From an uncultured Chromatiaceae bacterium (GTDB taxonomy: Bacteria; Pseudomonadota; Gammaproteobacteria; Enterobacterales; Alteromonadaceae), in the NCBI GenBank assembly GCA_937978655.1, contig CALJUX010000004.1, positions 29,145 to 93,144 on the forward strand: a stretch of DNA of 64,000 bases, given 5' to 3'. The position numbers and the translations under genes were made by a program. Below the pieces are notes generated by a model, which made no database searches, had not been told where the DNA came from, and saw nothing but the letters and a program-made list of their open reading frames with translations. Of the stretch, positions 50,931 through 60,434 are shown in pieces. Every line of letters starts with the position of its first letter. The stretch's first letter is position 1.

Positions 50931-51248
50931 TTATTTTCCGAACTTAATATCCACGCCCGCTTGTTTCGTCGCAGCTTCGGCCAATAACTGCCAAAACTCA
51001 ATGCCGGTCCTGTTATCAATCCACTGGCCATCACGCAGTTCAAAGTGGTGGCCGTTAAACTTAGTGGCAACCCACAGCTGATGCAGTGGCGCTTGTTTAT
51101 TGATCACAATTTTACTGCGATCCGGGAAAATAACGTTGACTAAGCCACCATGATTTTCCGAGTCAATATCCAGGTCCAGCTGCTCGAAGGCTTCTTCCAC
51201 TGCCAGCAGAACAGCATCGGTCAACTCATCATATTCTACGTCATTCAT
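50931..51248 (-). CDS. cyaY: Frataxin-like iron-binding protein
   Basis: 105 residues, near-identical in size to E. coli CyaY (106). MNDVEYDELTDAVLLAVEEAFEQLDLDID with the acidic helix, then GLVNVIFPDRSKIVINKQAPLHQLWVATKFNGHHFEL and GIEFWQLLAEAATKQAG. It binds iron and modulates IscS-driven Fe-S cluster assembly. ATG 51248 is chosen over a GTG three codons upstream. It is divergent from lptM, as in E. coli, and begins the leftward run that goes on to hemCDXY. Confidence 0.96.
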   Translation of the reverse strand: MNDVEYDELTDAVLLAVEEAFEQLDLDIDSENHGGLVNVIFPDRSKIVINKQAPLHQLWVATKFNGHHFELRDGQWIDNRTGIEFWQLLAEAATKQAGVDIKFGK

Positions 51249-51320
51249 CCGCTTCACCTGTTTGCTTTTATTGCCAAGGATGCGATTATAGAGCGCTCAG
51301 GCTTCAAAGAAATAAAAATC

Positions 51321-51491
51321 ATGCACGCTGCGTCTTTATCGGTGGGAATTCTTGGTTTGTCGGTGTTGTTACTGGCCGGCTGCGGCCAGAAAGGCCCGTT
51401 AACTTTACCCAAAGATCCGCCACCGGCCGCCCAACCAGCGCCGGCCAAGCCTGCCGCGTCTCAACCCGTTCAATCCGATCAGCAAGGGTAA
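51321..51491 (+). CDS. lptM: LptM (YifL) small lipoprotein
   Basis: 56 residues from MHAASLSVGILG. Lipobox LLAGC with lipid Cys near residue 18, then GCGQKGPLTLPKD, the conserved start of mature LptM, and a Pro/Ala/Gln tail. LptM helps mature the LptD/LptE outer membrane LPS translocon. The start is set by the lipoprotein signal, since the frame is open far upstream into the cyaY region. It lies between divergent cyaY and lysA, as in enterobacteria, with a 6-base gap to lysA. Confidence 0.93.
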   Translation: MHAASLSVGILGLSVLLLAGCGQKGPLTLPKDPPPAAQPAPAKPAASQPVQSDQQG

Positions 51492-51497
51492 TTTCAG

Positions 51498-52751
51498 GTG
51501 GATTATTTTCAGTATCAGCACCAGCAGTTGCTGGCAGAACAAGTTCCGTTAGCCGACATTGCGGCCCGCTTCGGCACGCCCACTTATGTTTACTCCCGCG
51601 CCACTATTGAACGACACTACCGTGCCTTCGCTGACGCAGCAGGTTCGCGGGCACATCTGGTTTGTTATGCCGTCAAAGCCAACAGCAATATTGCGCTGCT
51701 GAATATCCTGGCAAGGCTTGGCAGTGGTTTTGATATCGTGTCGGAAGGTGAGCTGCGCCGGGTCTTACAGGCCGGCGGCGACCCGGCCAAAGTGGTGTTT
51801 TCCGGCGTCGGCAAAACCGAAGCTGAAATTGAGTTTGCACTGCATACCGGCATCAAGTGTTTTAATGTTGAATCCGAACCAGAACTCGACCGTATTCAAA
51901 GCGTGGCAGCCCGCTTAAACAAAGTGGCGCCGATTTCGATCCGGGTCAATCCGGACATCGACGCCAAAACCCACCCTTATATTTCGACTGGCCTTAAAGC
52001 CAACAAGTTTGGTATCGACATCTTGCGCGCGCCGCAGATGTATCAATATGCAGCCAGCCTCAGCCACCTGAAAGTCTGTGGCGTGGATTGTCATATCGGC
52101 TCGCAGCTGACTGAAACCCAGCCGTTTCTGGATGCGCTGGATAAACTGCTGGTGCTGGTGGATACACTTGCTGCCGCAGGCATTCAGCTGTCGCATCTGG
52201 ATATTGGTGGTGGCCTTGGGGTGACTTATCTCGATGAAACCCCACCACATCCAAGCGAATACGCCGCCGAAGTATTAAAACGGCTGCAGGCTTATCCGGA
52301 TTTAACTCTGGTGTTTGAACCGGGCCGCGCCATTATGGCCAATGCCGGCGTGCTGTTGACCAAAGTCGAATTTTTAAAGCCGGGGCAGGAAAAGAATTTT
52401 GCCATTGTCGATGCCGCAATGAATGACCTGATCCGGCCGGCGCTGTACAGTGCCTGGATGAACATCATTCCGGTTCAGTTGAAACCAACGCTTCAAGCCC
52501 AGACCTATGATGTGGTAGGTCCGGTCTGTGAAACCGGCGATTTCCTTGGCAAAGACCGCGATTTGGCGATTGAACCGGGTGATTATCTGGCCGTGCGTTC
52601 GGCCGGCGCCTATGGTTTTACCATGAGTTCAAATTACAACAGCCGGCCACGCGCGGCTGAAATCCTGGTCGACGGCGATCAGGTCTATCTGGTGCGACAG
52701 CGCGAGTTATGGGCAGATTTATGGCGCGGCGAGCAGCTGCTGCCAACCTGA
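51498..52751 (+). CDS. lysA: Diaminopimelate decarboxylase
   Basis: 417 residues starting with GTG at 51498. PLP fold III decarboxylase: FGTPTYVYSRATIERHYRAFADA, CYAVKANSN with the PLP-binding Lys near residue 60, DIVSEGELRRVLQAG, CHIGSQLTE, LDIGGGLGVTY, VFEPGRAIMANAG, VGPVCETGDFLGKDR with the partner-subunit Cys, and RSAGAYGFTMSSNYNSRPR. It makes lysine from meso-DAP in the last step. The operon with dapF (next gene) covers the last two steps of lysine synthesis. Confidence 0.97.
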   Translation: MDYFQYQHQQLLAEQVPLADIAARFGTPTYVYSRATIERHYRAFADAAGSRAHLVCYAVKANSNIALLNILARLGSGFDIVSEGELRRVLQAGGDPAKVVFSGVGKTEAEIEFALHTGIKCFNVESEPELDRIQSVAARLNKVAPISIRVNPDIDAKTHPYISTGLKANKFGIDILRAPQMYQYAASLSHLKVCGVDCHIGSQLTETQPFLDALDKLLVLVDTLAAAGIQLSHLDIGGGLGVTYLDETPPHPSEYAAEVLKRLQAYPDLTLVFEPGRAIMANAGVLLTKVEFLKPGQEKNFAIVDAAMNDLIRPALYSAWMNIIPVQLKPTLQAQTYDVVGPVCETGDFLGKDRDLAIEPGDYLAVRSAGAYGFTMSSNYNSRPRAAEILVDGDQVYLVRQRELWADLWRGEQLLPT

Positions 52752-52772
52752 CACAAGGCGGTACTTGACGGC

Positions 52773-53615
52773 ATGTTATTACAGTTCTCAAAAATGCATG
52801 GTCTGGGCAACGATTTTATGGTGGTGGATGCCGTCAGCCAGAATGTGTTCCTGACCAAAGAACAGATCAAACAGCTGGCCGACCGCAATTTCGGCATTGG
52901 CTTTGATCAACTGCTGATGGTGGAACCGCCCTATGACCCGGACCTGGATTTCCACTACCGCATTTTTAATGCCGATGGTTCTGAAGTGGAACAATGCGGC
53001 AACGGCGCGCGCTGTTTTGCCAAATTTGTCCGCAACAAAGGCCTGACCAACAAATACAAAATTGCCGTCAGCACCAAATCCGGCAAAATTGTGCTTTACG
53101 TCGAACAGGACGGTCAGGTCACCGTCAATATGGGTATTCCGCAATTTGAACCGGCCAAAGTGCCGTTTAAAGCACAAAAACAGGAACTCAATTACATTCT
53201 GCATGGTGACGATGGCAACGACAGTGCCACCGCTTTGTGTGGTGTGGTGTCGATGGGCAATCCGCATGCGGTGATCACTGTGGATGACATTCAACAGGCG
53301 CCGGTGAAGTTGTGGGGGCCGATTTTCGAGAACCACGAACGCTTCCCGGAACGCGCCAATATCGGTTTTATGCAGGTGATCAATCCCGGCCATATCAAGC
53401 TGCGGGTGTGGGAACGTGGTGCCGGTGAAACGCTGGCCTGCGGCACCGGCGCCTGTGCCGCCGCCGTTGTGGGCCAGATGCAAAAAACCTTGCAGGCGCA
53501 GGTCCGGGTTGACTTACCGGGCGGAAGTCTGCACATTCGTTGGAACGGCCCAGGCCAGCCAGTCAAAATGACCGGACCGGCTGAACATGTGTTTGACGGA
53601 CAATTGGTGTTATGA
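52773..53615 (+). CDS. dapF: Diaminopimelate epimerase
   Basis: 280 residues. The catalytic Cys pair is visible in VEQCGNGARCFAKF (Cys near residue 73) and ACGTGACAAAV (near 220). FSKMHGLGNDFMVVD opens the protein and CGVVSMGNPHAVITVDD marks the mid-part. It interconverts LL- and meso-diaminopimelate for peptidoglycan and lysine. It overlaps the DUF484 gene by 4 bases. Confidence 0.97.
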   Translation: MLLQFSKMHGLGNDFMVVDAVSQNVFLTKEQIKQLADRNFGIGFDQLLMVEPPYDPDLDFHYRIFNADGSEVEQCGNGARCFAKFVRNKGLTNKYKIAVSTKSGKIVLYVEQDGQVTVNMGIPQFEPAKVPFKAQKQELNYILHGDDGNDSATALCGVVSMGNPHAVITVDDIQQAPVKLWGPIFENHERFPERANIGFMQVINPGHIKLRVWERGAGETLACGTGACAAAVVGQMQKTLQAQVRVDLPGGSLHIRWNGPGQPVKMTGPAEHVFDGQLVL

Positions 53616-54292
53616 CGGACGTCACAGACGTAACAGATATCAGCAACGCTTACCTGCACGACCAGCTGGTGTATCAGTACCTGCTGGAACACCCGGCGTT
53701 TTTTCAGCAACACCCGGAACTGCTGTCGCGCCTGCGTTTACCGCATGCGCAGCGTGGTGCCGTCTCGCTGGTAGAGCGGCAAATGGAATTGCAGCGTGAG
53801 CGGGTGCGTGGCTTAGAAGAAGACATCACCCGGCTGATGAGCATTGCCCGGCAAAACGAACACATCTTTTTCGCCCTGAACCAGCTGCATCTGGACTTAT
53901 TAGCTGCGCGGCAAAAAACCGATATCCGCATCGCGCTCAGTGCTTTTGCCAATAAAATGCCGCAAGTACACGCCTGCAACCTGCTGGAATTTAATCACGA
54001 AGCCATGGGCGATCATTTCACCGCCCTGCAGCTAGTGCTGGAACACCGCTTACAAGGCCGGCACTATTATTTTGGCCGGCTGAACCGCGATGAAATGGCC
54101 ACCTTATTCCCGCCCGGTATCCACTCGGTCGCCTTGCTGCTGATCAGCCATGCCGATCAGCCACTGGCGCTGCTGGCCTTTGGCTCGCAACTGGACGATC
54201 ATTTCCAGCCCAGTATGGACACGCTGTTTATTGACCATATCGCCAAAGTGCTGGCGCTGGTACTGCCGCGTTATGGCCAGCAAGGCAGTTAA
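53612..54292 (+). CDS. DUF484 family protein (GAF-like)
   Basis: 226 residues. HDQLVYQYLLEHPAFFQQHPELLSRLRLPH is the DUF484 N-terminal signature, followed by a coiled-coil (LVERQMELQRERVRGLEEDI) and a GAF-like C-terminal domain (SVALLLISHADQPLALLAFGSQLDDHFQPSMDTLFIDHIAKVL). It occurs between dapF and xerC in many gammaproteobacteria. Function unknown. Its start overlaps dapF by 4 bases and its end overlaps xerC by 20. Confidence 0.93.
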   Translation: MTDVTDVTDISNAYLHDQLVYQYLLEHPAFFQQHPELLSRLRLPHAQRGAVSLVERQMELQRERVRGLEEDITRLMSIARQNEHIFFALNQLHLDLLAARQKTDIRIALSAFANKMPQVHACNLLEFNHEAMGDHFTALQLVLEHRLQGRHYYFGRLNRDEMATLFPPGIHSVALLLISHADQPLALLAFGSQLDDHFQPSMDTLFIDHIAKVLALVLPRYGQQGS

Positions 54293-55208
54293 GCGCTCAG
54301 ACCCAGCGGCAGCCGTCGACCCGCTGCTGCAACAATTCCTGGATTACCTGCTGCATGAGCGCGCTTACAGCAAACAGACCCTCAGCACCTATCAGCAACA
54401 GCTGCAGGCTGTCTGGCTCAGTATTCCCGCCGCCGACTGGCTGCAACTGAGCGAACGTCAGCTACAACAGCATATCCTGAGTTGCCGCGACAGCCTGAAG
54501 CCGAAAAGTCTGGCGCTGCGTCTGGCCGCCTTGCGCAGTTTTTATCGTTATCTGCAACAACAAGGCTTACGTATCGATCAGCCGGCGCAATATCTGAAAG
54601 TACCCAAAGTTACCAAACCGCTGCCCAAAAATCTGGATGTCGATGCCATGCAGCGCTTGCTGGATATCGACGAACCAGACGATGACCTGGCGGTACGCGA
54701 CGCGGCGATCCTGGAGTTGTTTTATTCGTCCGGCCTGCGGCTGGACGAGCTGGTCAGCGCCAATGTGCAGGATATTGACCGCAGCGAACAGCAAATTCGT
54801 GTGCGCGGCAAAGGCAACAAAACGCGGCTACTGCCGCTGGGTTCGCTGGCGGAAAAAGCCTTAAACCTGTGGCTGCAACGCCGGCCGGCTTTTGTTGGCA
54901 CTGAACCGGATGCATTATTCCTCAGCAGACAAAAACGCCGCATTTCAGCGCGCCATGTGCGCCAGCGCGTGGATTTATGGGCACGGCGGCAGGGGCTGTC
55001 ACAGCACGTGCACCCGCATATGCTGCGCCATTCCTTTGCCAGCCATTTGCTGGAATCCAGCGGCGATTTGCGGGCGGTGCAGGAACTGCTGGGCCACGCC
55101 AATCTCAGCACAACCCAGGTCTATACTCATCTTGATTTCCAGCATCTGAGCAAAGTCTACGATGCCGCCCACCCGCGGGCGAAAAAAAAGGGCCTGCCGG
55201 GCGCCTGA
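54273..55208 (+). CDS. xerC: Tyrosine recombinase XerC
   Basis: 311 residues. The tyrosine recombinase set is complete: Arg in FYSSGLRLDEL, Lys in GKGNKTR, HxxR in HMLRHSFASHLL, His in LGHANLSTTQ and the nucleophile in VYTHLD near residue 290. SAM-like N-terminal helices occupy residues 15-100. It resolves chromosome dimers at dif together with XerD and FtsK. The start inside the DUF484 3' end is set by family length; the open frame extends much further upstream but would be non-homologous. Confidence 0.96.
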   Translation: MASKAVKRSDPAAAVDPLLQQFLDYLLHERAYSKQTLSTYQQQLQAVWLSIPAADWLQLSERQLQQHILSCRDSLKPKSLALRLAALRSFYRYLQQQGLRIDQPAQYLKVPKVTKPLPKNLDVDAMQRLLDIDEPDDDLAVRDAAILELFYSSGLRLDELVSANVQDIDRSEQQIRVRGKGNKTRLLPLGSLAEKALNLWLQRRPAFVGTEPDALFLSRQKRRISARHVRQRVDLWARRQGLSQHVHPHMLRHSFASHLLESSGDLRAVQELLGHANLSTTQVYTHLDFQHLSKVYDAAHPRAKKKGLPGA

Positions 55209-55284
55209 TCTGTCGCGCAGTCCGGACCAGGCATGACGCGGCCCCGGATGCATCATAACCAGCGTATTTTTGTCAGGGCTTCTT

Positions 55285-56010
55285 ATGCGTATTTATAAAA
55301 ACCTGTCGGCCATTGCGGCACTGTCGTTTGATCTCGACGACACCCTGTACCCGAACAGCCCGGTGATTGCAGCCGCAGAGCTGGCGATGCAACAGCGCCT
55401 GCAGCAGCTGAAACCGGATTTACTGCACAACGACCCTCAGTACTGGTGGCAACAGCGCAAACTGCTGGCTGCACAGGACGCCGGTATTCGCCATGACGTC
55501 AGCCGCTGGCGTCTGCTGGCGGTCGAGCAAGGACTGCTGGCGCAAGGGTTGTCCACCTGCGAAGCGGGCGAAGTGGCAGAATCAGCGCTTGGCGCGTTTT
55601 TGCAGCAGCGTACCAATATCAGCGTCAGTGCTGAGGTCAAACAATTGCTGGCAACACTCGCCAACCGTTTTCCGCTGGTCGCTATCACCAATGGCAATGC
55701 CGATATTACGCGGATGGGGATTGCGCAGCATTTTCAGTTTGCGCTGCGCGCCGGCCCGGACGGCCGGATGAAACCTTACCCCGATTTGTTTGTACAGGCA
55801 GCGCAACGGCTACAACTGCAACCCCGGCAGATCCTGCATGTGGGCGATCATCTGCGCTCTGACGTCCTCGGCGCACTGAACGCCGGCTGTCAGGCCGCCT
55901 GGCTCAATCCGGCAACAGGACCGGAACAACAACAGGCCCGCCCGCCGCTGGTATTGCCACATCTGGAACTCAGCGCTTTGCAACAATTATCCATGTTGCG
56001 GCCCGGCTGA
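55285..56010 (+). CDS. yigB: HAD-family hydrolase YigB type
   Basis: 241 residues. HAD motif I is ALSFDLDDTLYPN near residue 12; motif II is VAITNGNAD; motif III Lys is in GRMKPYPDLFVQAAQRL; motif IV is HVGDHLRSDVLGALNAG. It is the homologue of E. coli YigB, a flavin mononucleotide/sugar phosphate phosphatase. ATG 55285 is chosen with AGGG upstream. Place in the block (between xerC and uvrD) is as in E. coli. Confidence 0.94.
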   Translation: MRIYKNLSAIAALSFDLDDTLYPNSPVIAAAELAMQQRLQQLKPDLLHNDPQYWWQQRKLLAAQDAGIRHDVSRWRLLAVEQGLLAQGLSTCEAGEVAESALGAFLQQRTNISVSAEVKQLLATLANRFPLVAITNGNADITRMGIAQHFQFALRAGPDGRMKPYPDLFVQAAQRLQLQPRQILHVGDHLRSDVLGALNAGCQAAWLNPATGPEQQQARPPLVLPHLELSALQQLSMLRPG

Positions 56011-56067
56011 TCCCGGCATTTCCAGGCGCGGCGGCCGCAGTTTCACGCGCGAATGTCCGGCCTGCTC

Positions 56068-56076
56068 TGGTATACT
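56068..56076 (+). promoter_or_regulatory. Extended -10 element upstream of uvrD
   Basis: TGGTATACT is an extended -10 (TGN-TATAAT type) ~30 bases before the uvrD ATG. No clear -35 or LexA box was found. Confidence 0.5.
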
Positions 56077-56106
56077 GCCTGTAAATTTATCCATAGGTTT
56101 AGGTTG

Positions 56107-58275
56107 ATGGACGTTTCGCTGCTGCTTGATGGTTTAAACGATAAACAACGCGACGCGGTGGCCGCACCACCGCAGCATATGCTGGTGCTGGCCGGCGCCG
56201 GTTCCGGTAAAACCCGGGTGCTGGTGCACCGGATGGCGTGGCTGATGCAGGTGGAGCGTGTCGCACCTTATTCACTGCTGGCTGTCACCTTTACCAACAA
56301 AGCCGCTCAAGAGATGCGGTCGCGTATCGAACAAACGGTCGGTGTCAGCCTGAATAACCTGTGGATGGGCACCTTTCACGGCCTGTCACATCGCCTGCTG
56401 CGGGCACATTATCAGGAAGCCAGCCTGCCACAGGGTTTTCAAATCATCGATTCCGATGACCAGTACCGTCTGGTGCGCCGGGTGCTCAAGGCGCTGAATC
56501 TGGATGAAAAACACTGGGCACCCAAACAAGTGCAGTGGTTTATCAATGCCCGCAAAGACGAAGGCGCCAGACCCGCGACTCTGACGCATGGCGGCGATTT
56601 TAATCTGCAGACGCTGATCAAAATCTACGGCGCTTATCAGGAAATGTGTGACCGCGCCGGTCTGGTTGATTTTGCCGAAATCCTGTTGCGCAGTTTTGAG
56701 CTGTTAAAAAATAACGAACAGGTGCGCAGCCACTACCAGCAACGTTTCCGCCATATTCTGGTCGATGAGTTTCAGGACACCAATGCTATTCAATACCAGT
56801 GGTTACGCCTGTTGGCCGGCAATCACGCCCGCGTGATGATCGTCGGCGACGACGATCAGTCGATTTATGGCTGGCGCGGCGCTAAAGTCGAGAATATTCA
56901 GCAATTCTTAAAAGACTTCCCAAGCCCGGAAACCATCCGGCTGGAACAGAATTACCGCTCCACCGGCATTATCCTCAAAGCCGCCAATGCGGTGATCAGC
57001 CACAATCAGGGCCGGCTTGGCAAAGATTTGTGGACTGACGGCGATGACGGCGAGCCGATTTCGTTATACAGCGCGTTTAACGAACTGGACGAAGCCCGGT
57101 TTATTGTCAGCCGCATCCGCGAATGGCGCCGCCAGGGCGGCAAACTGACCGAGGCTGCGGTGCTCTATCGCAACAACGCGCAGTCACGGGTGCTGGAAGA
57201 AGCGCTCATTCAGGACGGTATTCATTACCGCATTTATGGCGGCCTGCGTTTTTATGAACGTCAGGAGATTAAAGACGCCCTGGCCTATCTGCGCCTGATC
57301 AATAACCGCCAGGACGACGCCGCGCTGGAGCGGATCATCAATACGCCGACCCGCGGCATCGGCGATTCCAGTATGGACAAAGTGCGTGAATTTGCCCGCG
57401 CCAGCTCACAAACGTTGTGGCAAAGCCTGCAGCAGATGCTGCATCAAAAAGAACTCAGTGGCCGTGCCGCCAATGCCATTTCCGCCTTTATGGAACTGAT
57501 TAACCGGCTCGATGATGAGATCCGCGATTTGTCACTGGATGAACAAGCCGACCATGTGATCCAACAATCCGGTCTGTTTGCGATGTATCAGGCAGAAAAA
57601 GGTGAAAAAGCCCAGACCCGCACCGAGAACTTAAACGAGCTGGTCAACGCCTGCGCCAACTTAAGTTTCAGCAATAACGAAGAGATGAGCCCGCTGTCGG
57701 CATTTTTGTCCCAGGCGGCGCTGGAAGCCGGCGAATATCAGGCCGAAGAACACTCAGATGCCGTGCAGCTGATGACGTTGCACACCGCCAAAGGGCTGGA
57801 GTTCCCGCTGGTGTTTGTCTGTGGTCTGGAAGAAGGCATGTTCCCCAGCCAGCAGAGCGGCGACGACCCGACCCGGCTGGAAGAAGAACGCCGGCTTTGT
57901 TATGTCGGTATGACCCGCGCCATGCAAAAACTTTATCTGTGCCATGCCGAAAGCCGGCGATTGTACGGCCAGGAGCAATACAACAAACCATCGCGTTTCC
58001 TGCGGGAAATTCCGGCGGAATATGTCGAGGAAATTCGCCTGACCACCAGCGTCAGCCGGCCGACCCAGTTTAATCGCTTTGGCAGTGCCGCCAGTCACAG
58101 CGCTTTTGAAAATACCGGCTTTAAACTGGGGCAACGTGTGCACCATGAAAAATTCGGCGAAGGCACAGTGCTGAATTACGAAGGCACCGGTACTCAGTCG
58201 CGGATCCAGATTAATTTTGATGCGCTTGGCAGCAAATGGCTGGTCACTTCATACGCCCGGCTGACGCCGCTCTGA
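56107..58275 (+). CDS. uvrD: DNA helicase II UvrD
   Basis: 722 residues (E. coli UvrD 720). SF1 motifs are in order: LAGAGSGKTR (Walker A), VTFTNKAAQEM (Ia), DEFQDTN (II), GDDDQSIYGWRGA (III), QNYRST (IV), TLHTAKGLEFPLVFV (V) and LCYVGMTRA (VI). The C-terminus has the Tudor-like GQRVHHEKFGEGTVLNYEG that binds RNA polymerase in E. coli. It unwinds DNA in nucleotide excision and mismatch repair. ATG 56107 is used; the frame is open 18 codons upstream. Confidence 0.98.
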   Translation: MDVSLLLDGLNDKQRDAVAAPPQHMLVLAGAGSGKTRVLVHRMAWLMQVERVAPYSLLAVTFTNKAAQEMRSRIEQTVGVSLNNLWMGTFHGLSHRLLRAHYQEASLPQGFQIIDSDDQYRLVRRVLKALNLDEKHWAPKQVQWFINARKDEGARPATLTHGGDFNLQTLIKIYGAYQEMCDRAGLVDFAEILLRSFELLKNNEQVRSHYQQRFRHILVDEFQDTNAIQYQWLRLLAGNHARVMIVGDDDQSIYGWRGAKVENIQQFLKDFPSPETIRLEQNYRSTGIILKAANAVISHNQGRLGKDLWTDGDDGEPISLYSAFNELDEARFIVSRIREWRRQGGKLTEAAVLYRNNAQSRVLEEALIQDGIHYRIYGGLRFYERQEIKDALAYLRLINNRQDDAALERIINTPTRGIGDSSMDKVREFARASSQTLWQSLQQMLHQKELSGRAANAISAFMELINRLDDEIRDLSLDEQADHVIQQSGLFAMYQAEKGEKAQTRTENLNELVNACANLSFSNNEEMSPLSAFLSQAALEAGEYQAEEHSDAVQLMTLHTAKGLEFPLVFVCGLEEGMFPSQQSGDDPTRLEEERRLCYVGMTRAMQKLYLCHAESRRLYGQEQYNKPSRFLREIPAEYVEEIRLTTSVSRPTQFNRFGSAASHSAFENTGFKLGQRVHHEKFGEGTVLNYEGTGTQSRIQINFDALGSKWLVTSYARLTPL

Positions 58276-58289
58276 GTGGGCAGCTGCCG

Positions 58290-60413
58290 ATGCCTGCCCC
58301 ACTGACCGCCGACGCCGGTTGGCAACAAGCCTGGCAACAATGCCAGGCGCAGCGCTGGCGACTGCCGGTCTGGCTCAGTGGTGATCAGGCATTTTTGCAG
58401 GCACAGTGGGCGCAAATTTCCGCCCATGCCACAGCGCAGACCGAAATTGGCTGGCTCGGCACACTCTGGCCAGAACAAGCAGTCACCTTGCCATCACTGC
58501 GGCCTGTCAGCGGTCAGGCCAGACAACAAGTGTTGGGCCAGCAATATGACTGGCTGGTAGTGAATGCCTGTGCCGGGGTCGACTGGGATTTGGTGGCGGC
58601 CAGTATCGGCTGCGTGAAAGCGGGTGGCCTTTGGTTGTTACTCAGCCCCGAACCGGTGCAGTTTGCCGGACAGCCCAACCCGCTCGCGACAAAAGTACTG
58701 TCTTACCCCACGGACGCCAGTCGCCATGTCGGGCAATTTCAGCGTTATCTGAGCGAGTGTCTGCAACAGCTGCCTGTCTGGCAAATCCGTGCGGCGGGTT
58801 CTGGCTGGTGTCAGCCGCCAGACTGGCCGGCACCACAGGCCGGCGCCGCTGCGCAAGGCGTTGCACCCTATGCCAGTGCCGACCAACAACAAGCGGTCAG
58901 CGCCATTCACAAAGTTGCCAATGGTCACCGTCACCGGCCTCTGGTGCTGACGGCGCATCGCGGGCGTGGTAAATCGGCCGCTTTAGGCATCGCCGCACTG
59001 GAATTGGCGGCTGCCGGCAAATCACGGTTAATAATCACCGCCCCACAGCCGGCGGCAGCGGCGGTCGCCCTGATGCATGCGACAGCAGCCGGCAGCTCAG
59101 TGCTGGAGTTCTGGCCGCTGGACCGGCTGCTGCGTGAACAACCACCGGCAGACCTGCTGATGGTTGACGAAGCAGCGGCCATTCCGACCCCACAGCTGCA
59201 GCAATTGACAACTTTGTACAGCCGACTGGTGTTTGCCAGCACGGCACATGGTTACGAAGGGTCTGGTCGTGGTTTTCAGCTGCGATTTTTTCATTATCTG
59301 CAGCAGCAACGGCCACAATGGCGGCATTTACAGCTCAATACGCCGGTACGTTACGGCGCGCAGGATATCCTGGAACAACTGAGCTTCCGGCTGTTTCTGC
59401 TCGATGCGGAACCGGCGGCAGATCTGTCGCAGATCAGCACGGCCGATGCGTCTTATCAATGGCTGCCGGCACAGGCACTGGCGACCAGACCCGATTTATT
59501 AGCTCAGGTGATGACACTGGCGGCGTTAGCACACTACCAGACGTCGGTCCGCGATTTGTGGGCCTTATTGGACGATCCGGGCTTAACGCTGTTATTGGTC
59601 TGCCAGCAGCAGCAACTGCTTGGGATGGCGGTGCTCAGTCTGGAAGGCCAGCTGGCCACAGCACTGAGCCATGAGATCTTGCAAGGCACACGACGGGTGC
59701 AGGGCCATCTCGGCGCGCAGAGCCTGGCTTATGCACTGGCCAGTCCGCAGCTGGCAGAAGTCTGTAGCTGGCGCATTCAACGGTTGATGGTCCAGCCATC
59801 CTGTCAGCGTCAGGGTTTAGGCCGGCAGATGTTGCAACAGATCCAGGCGGAAGCCCTCCAGCGGCAGATCCCGTTACTGACCACCAGCTTTGGTGCCACT
59901 CCCAGTCTGGTTTCGTTCTGGCAACATGCCGGATTCAGCGCGGTCCGGCTGTCAGATAAACCCGATCAGCGCAGTAATGAATGTTCGGTGCTGATGCTGA
60001 GCAGCACAACGCCGGCGCTGCAGGCCACCATTTGGCAGTTACATCAGACCTTTCGCCGACAGCTGTGGCACAGCTTGTCACAACAGCATCAGCAGCTGGC
60101 GCCAGCGCTGGCTTTAGCATGGGCCGAACCGCCACTGAGTCCGCCGGATGACCATCTGCTGTTACAGGTGCGGCTGTTTGCCGGGGGACAAAGACCGCTG
60201 TCAGACAGCTGGTATGCGCTGCAATTGTTTTTCAGCCACTACCGGGCCTGCTTTCCGTTCGAACAGCAACAACACTGGGTCAGCTGGTGCTGGCAGCGGC
60301 AACCCATCGGGCTGCCGGATGCCAGTCCTCAGCAAAGTCTGCAATGGTGTCGTCAATCTGTGGCCAAAGCATTACAGCAGCTGCACAGCTCAGCAGCCGA
60401 TAACCGCGTCTGA
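58290..60413 (+). CDS. tmcA: tRNA(Met) cytidine acetyltransferase TmcA
   Basis: 707 residues from MPAPLTADAG. Three parts are visible: an N-terminal DUF1726 domain (~1-170), an RNA helicase-like module with Walker A TAHRGRGKSAALG near residue 228 and Walker B-type MVDEAAAIPTP near residue 290, and a GNAT acetyltransferase module (RIQRLMVQPSCQRQGLGRQMLQQIQ) near residue 505. It makes N4-acetylcytidine at the wobble position of elongator tRNA-Met, using ATP and acetyl-CoA. It starts 14 bases after the uvrD stop. An in-frame start at 58236 would overlap uvrD and is less likely. Confidence 0.96.
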   Translation: MPAPLTADAGWQQAWQQCQAQRWRLPVWLSGDQAFLQAQWAQISAHATAQTEIGWLGTLWPEQAVTLPSLRPVSGQARQQVLGQQYDWLVVNACAGVDWDLVAASIGCVKAGGLWLLLSPEPVQFAGQPNPLATKVLSYPTDASRHVGQFQRYLSECLQQLPVWQIRAAGSGWCQPPDWPAPQAGAAAQGVAPYASADQQQAVSAIHKVANGHRHRPLVLTAHRGRGKSAALGIAALELAAAGKSRLIITAPQPAAAAVALMHATAAGSSVLEFWPLDRLLREQPPADLLMVDEAAAIPTPQLQQLTTLYSRLVFASTAHGYEGSGRGFQLRFFHYLQQQRPQWRHLQLNTPVRYGAQDILEQLSFRLFLLDAEPAADLSQISTADASYQWLPAQALATRPDLLAQVMTLAALAHYQTSVRDLWALLDDPGLTLLLVCQQQQLLGMAVLSLEGQLATALSHEILQGTRRVQGHLGAQSLAYALASPQLAEVCSWRIQRLMVQPSCQRQGLGRQMLQQIQAEALQRQIPLLTTSFGATPSLVSFWQHAGFSAVRLSDKPDQRSNECSVLMLSSTTPALQATIWQLHQTFRRQLWHSLSQQHQQLAPALALAWAEPPLSPPDDHLLLQVRLFAGGQRPLSDSWYALQLFFSHYRACFPFEQQQHWVSWCWQRQPIGLPDASPQQSLQWCRQSVAKALQQLHSSAADNRV

Positions 60414-60434
60414 ATGCAGGTGCGGAGCCAGGCG

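Noticed and set aside
52788..53483. 231-codon leftward open frame antisense to dapF
   Set aside because: dapF has all catalytic motifs on the plus strand and conserved operon context; the antisense frame has His/Val/Phe-rich composition typical of a reverse-complement shadow.
56041..56106. LexA (SOS) box upstream of uvrD
   Set aside because: CTGTAAATTTATCCAT has only the left half of CTGT-N8-ACAG; the right half does not match, so SOS control cannot be claimed.
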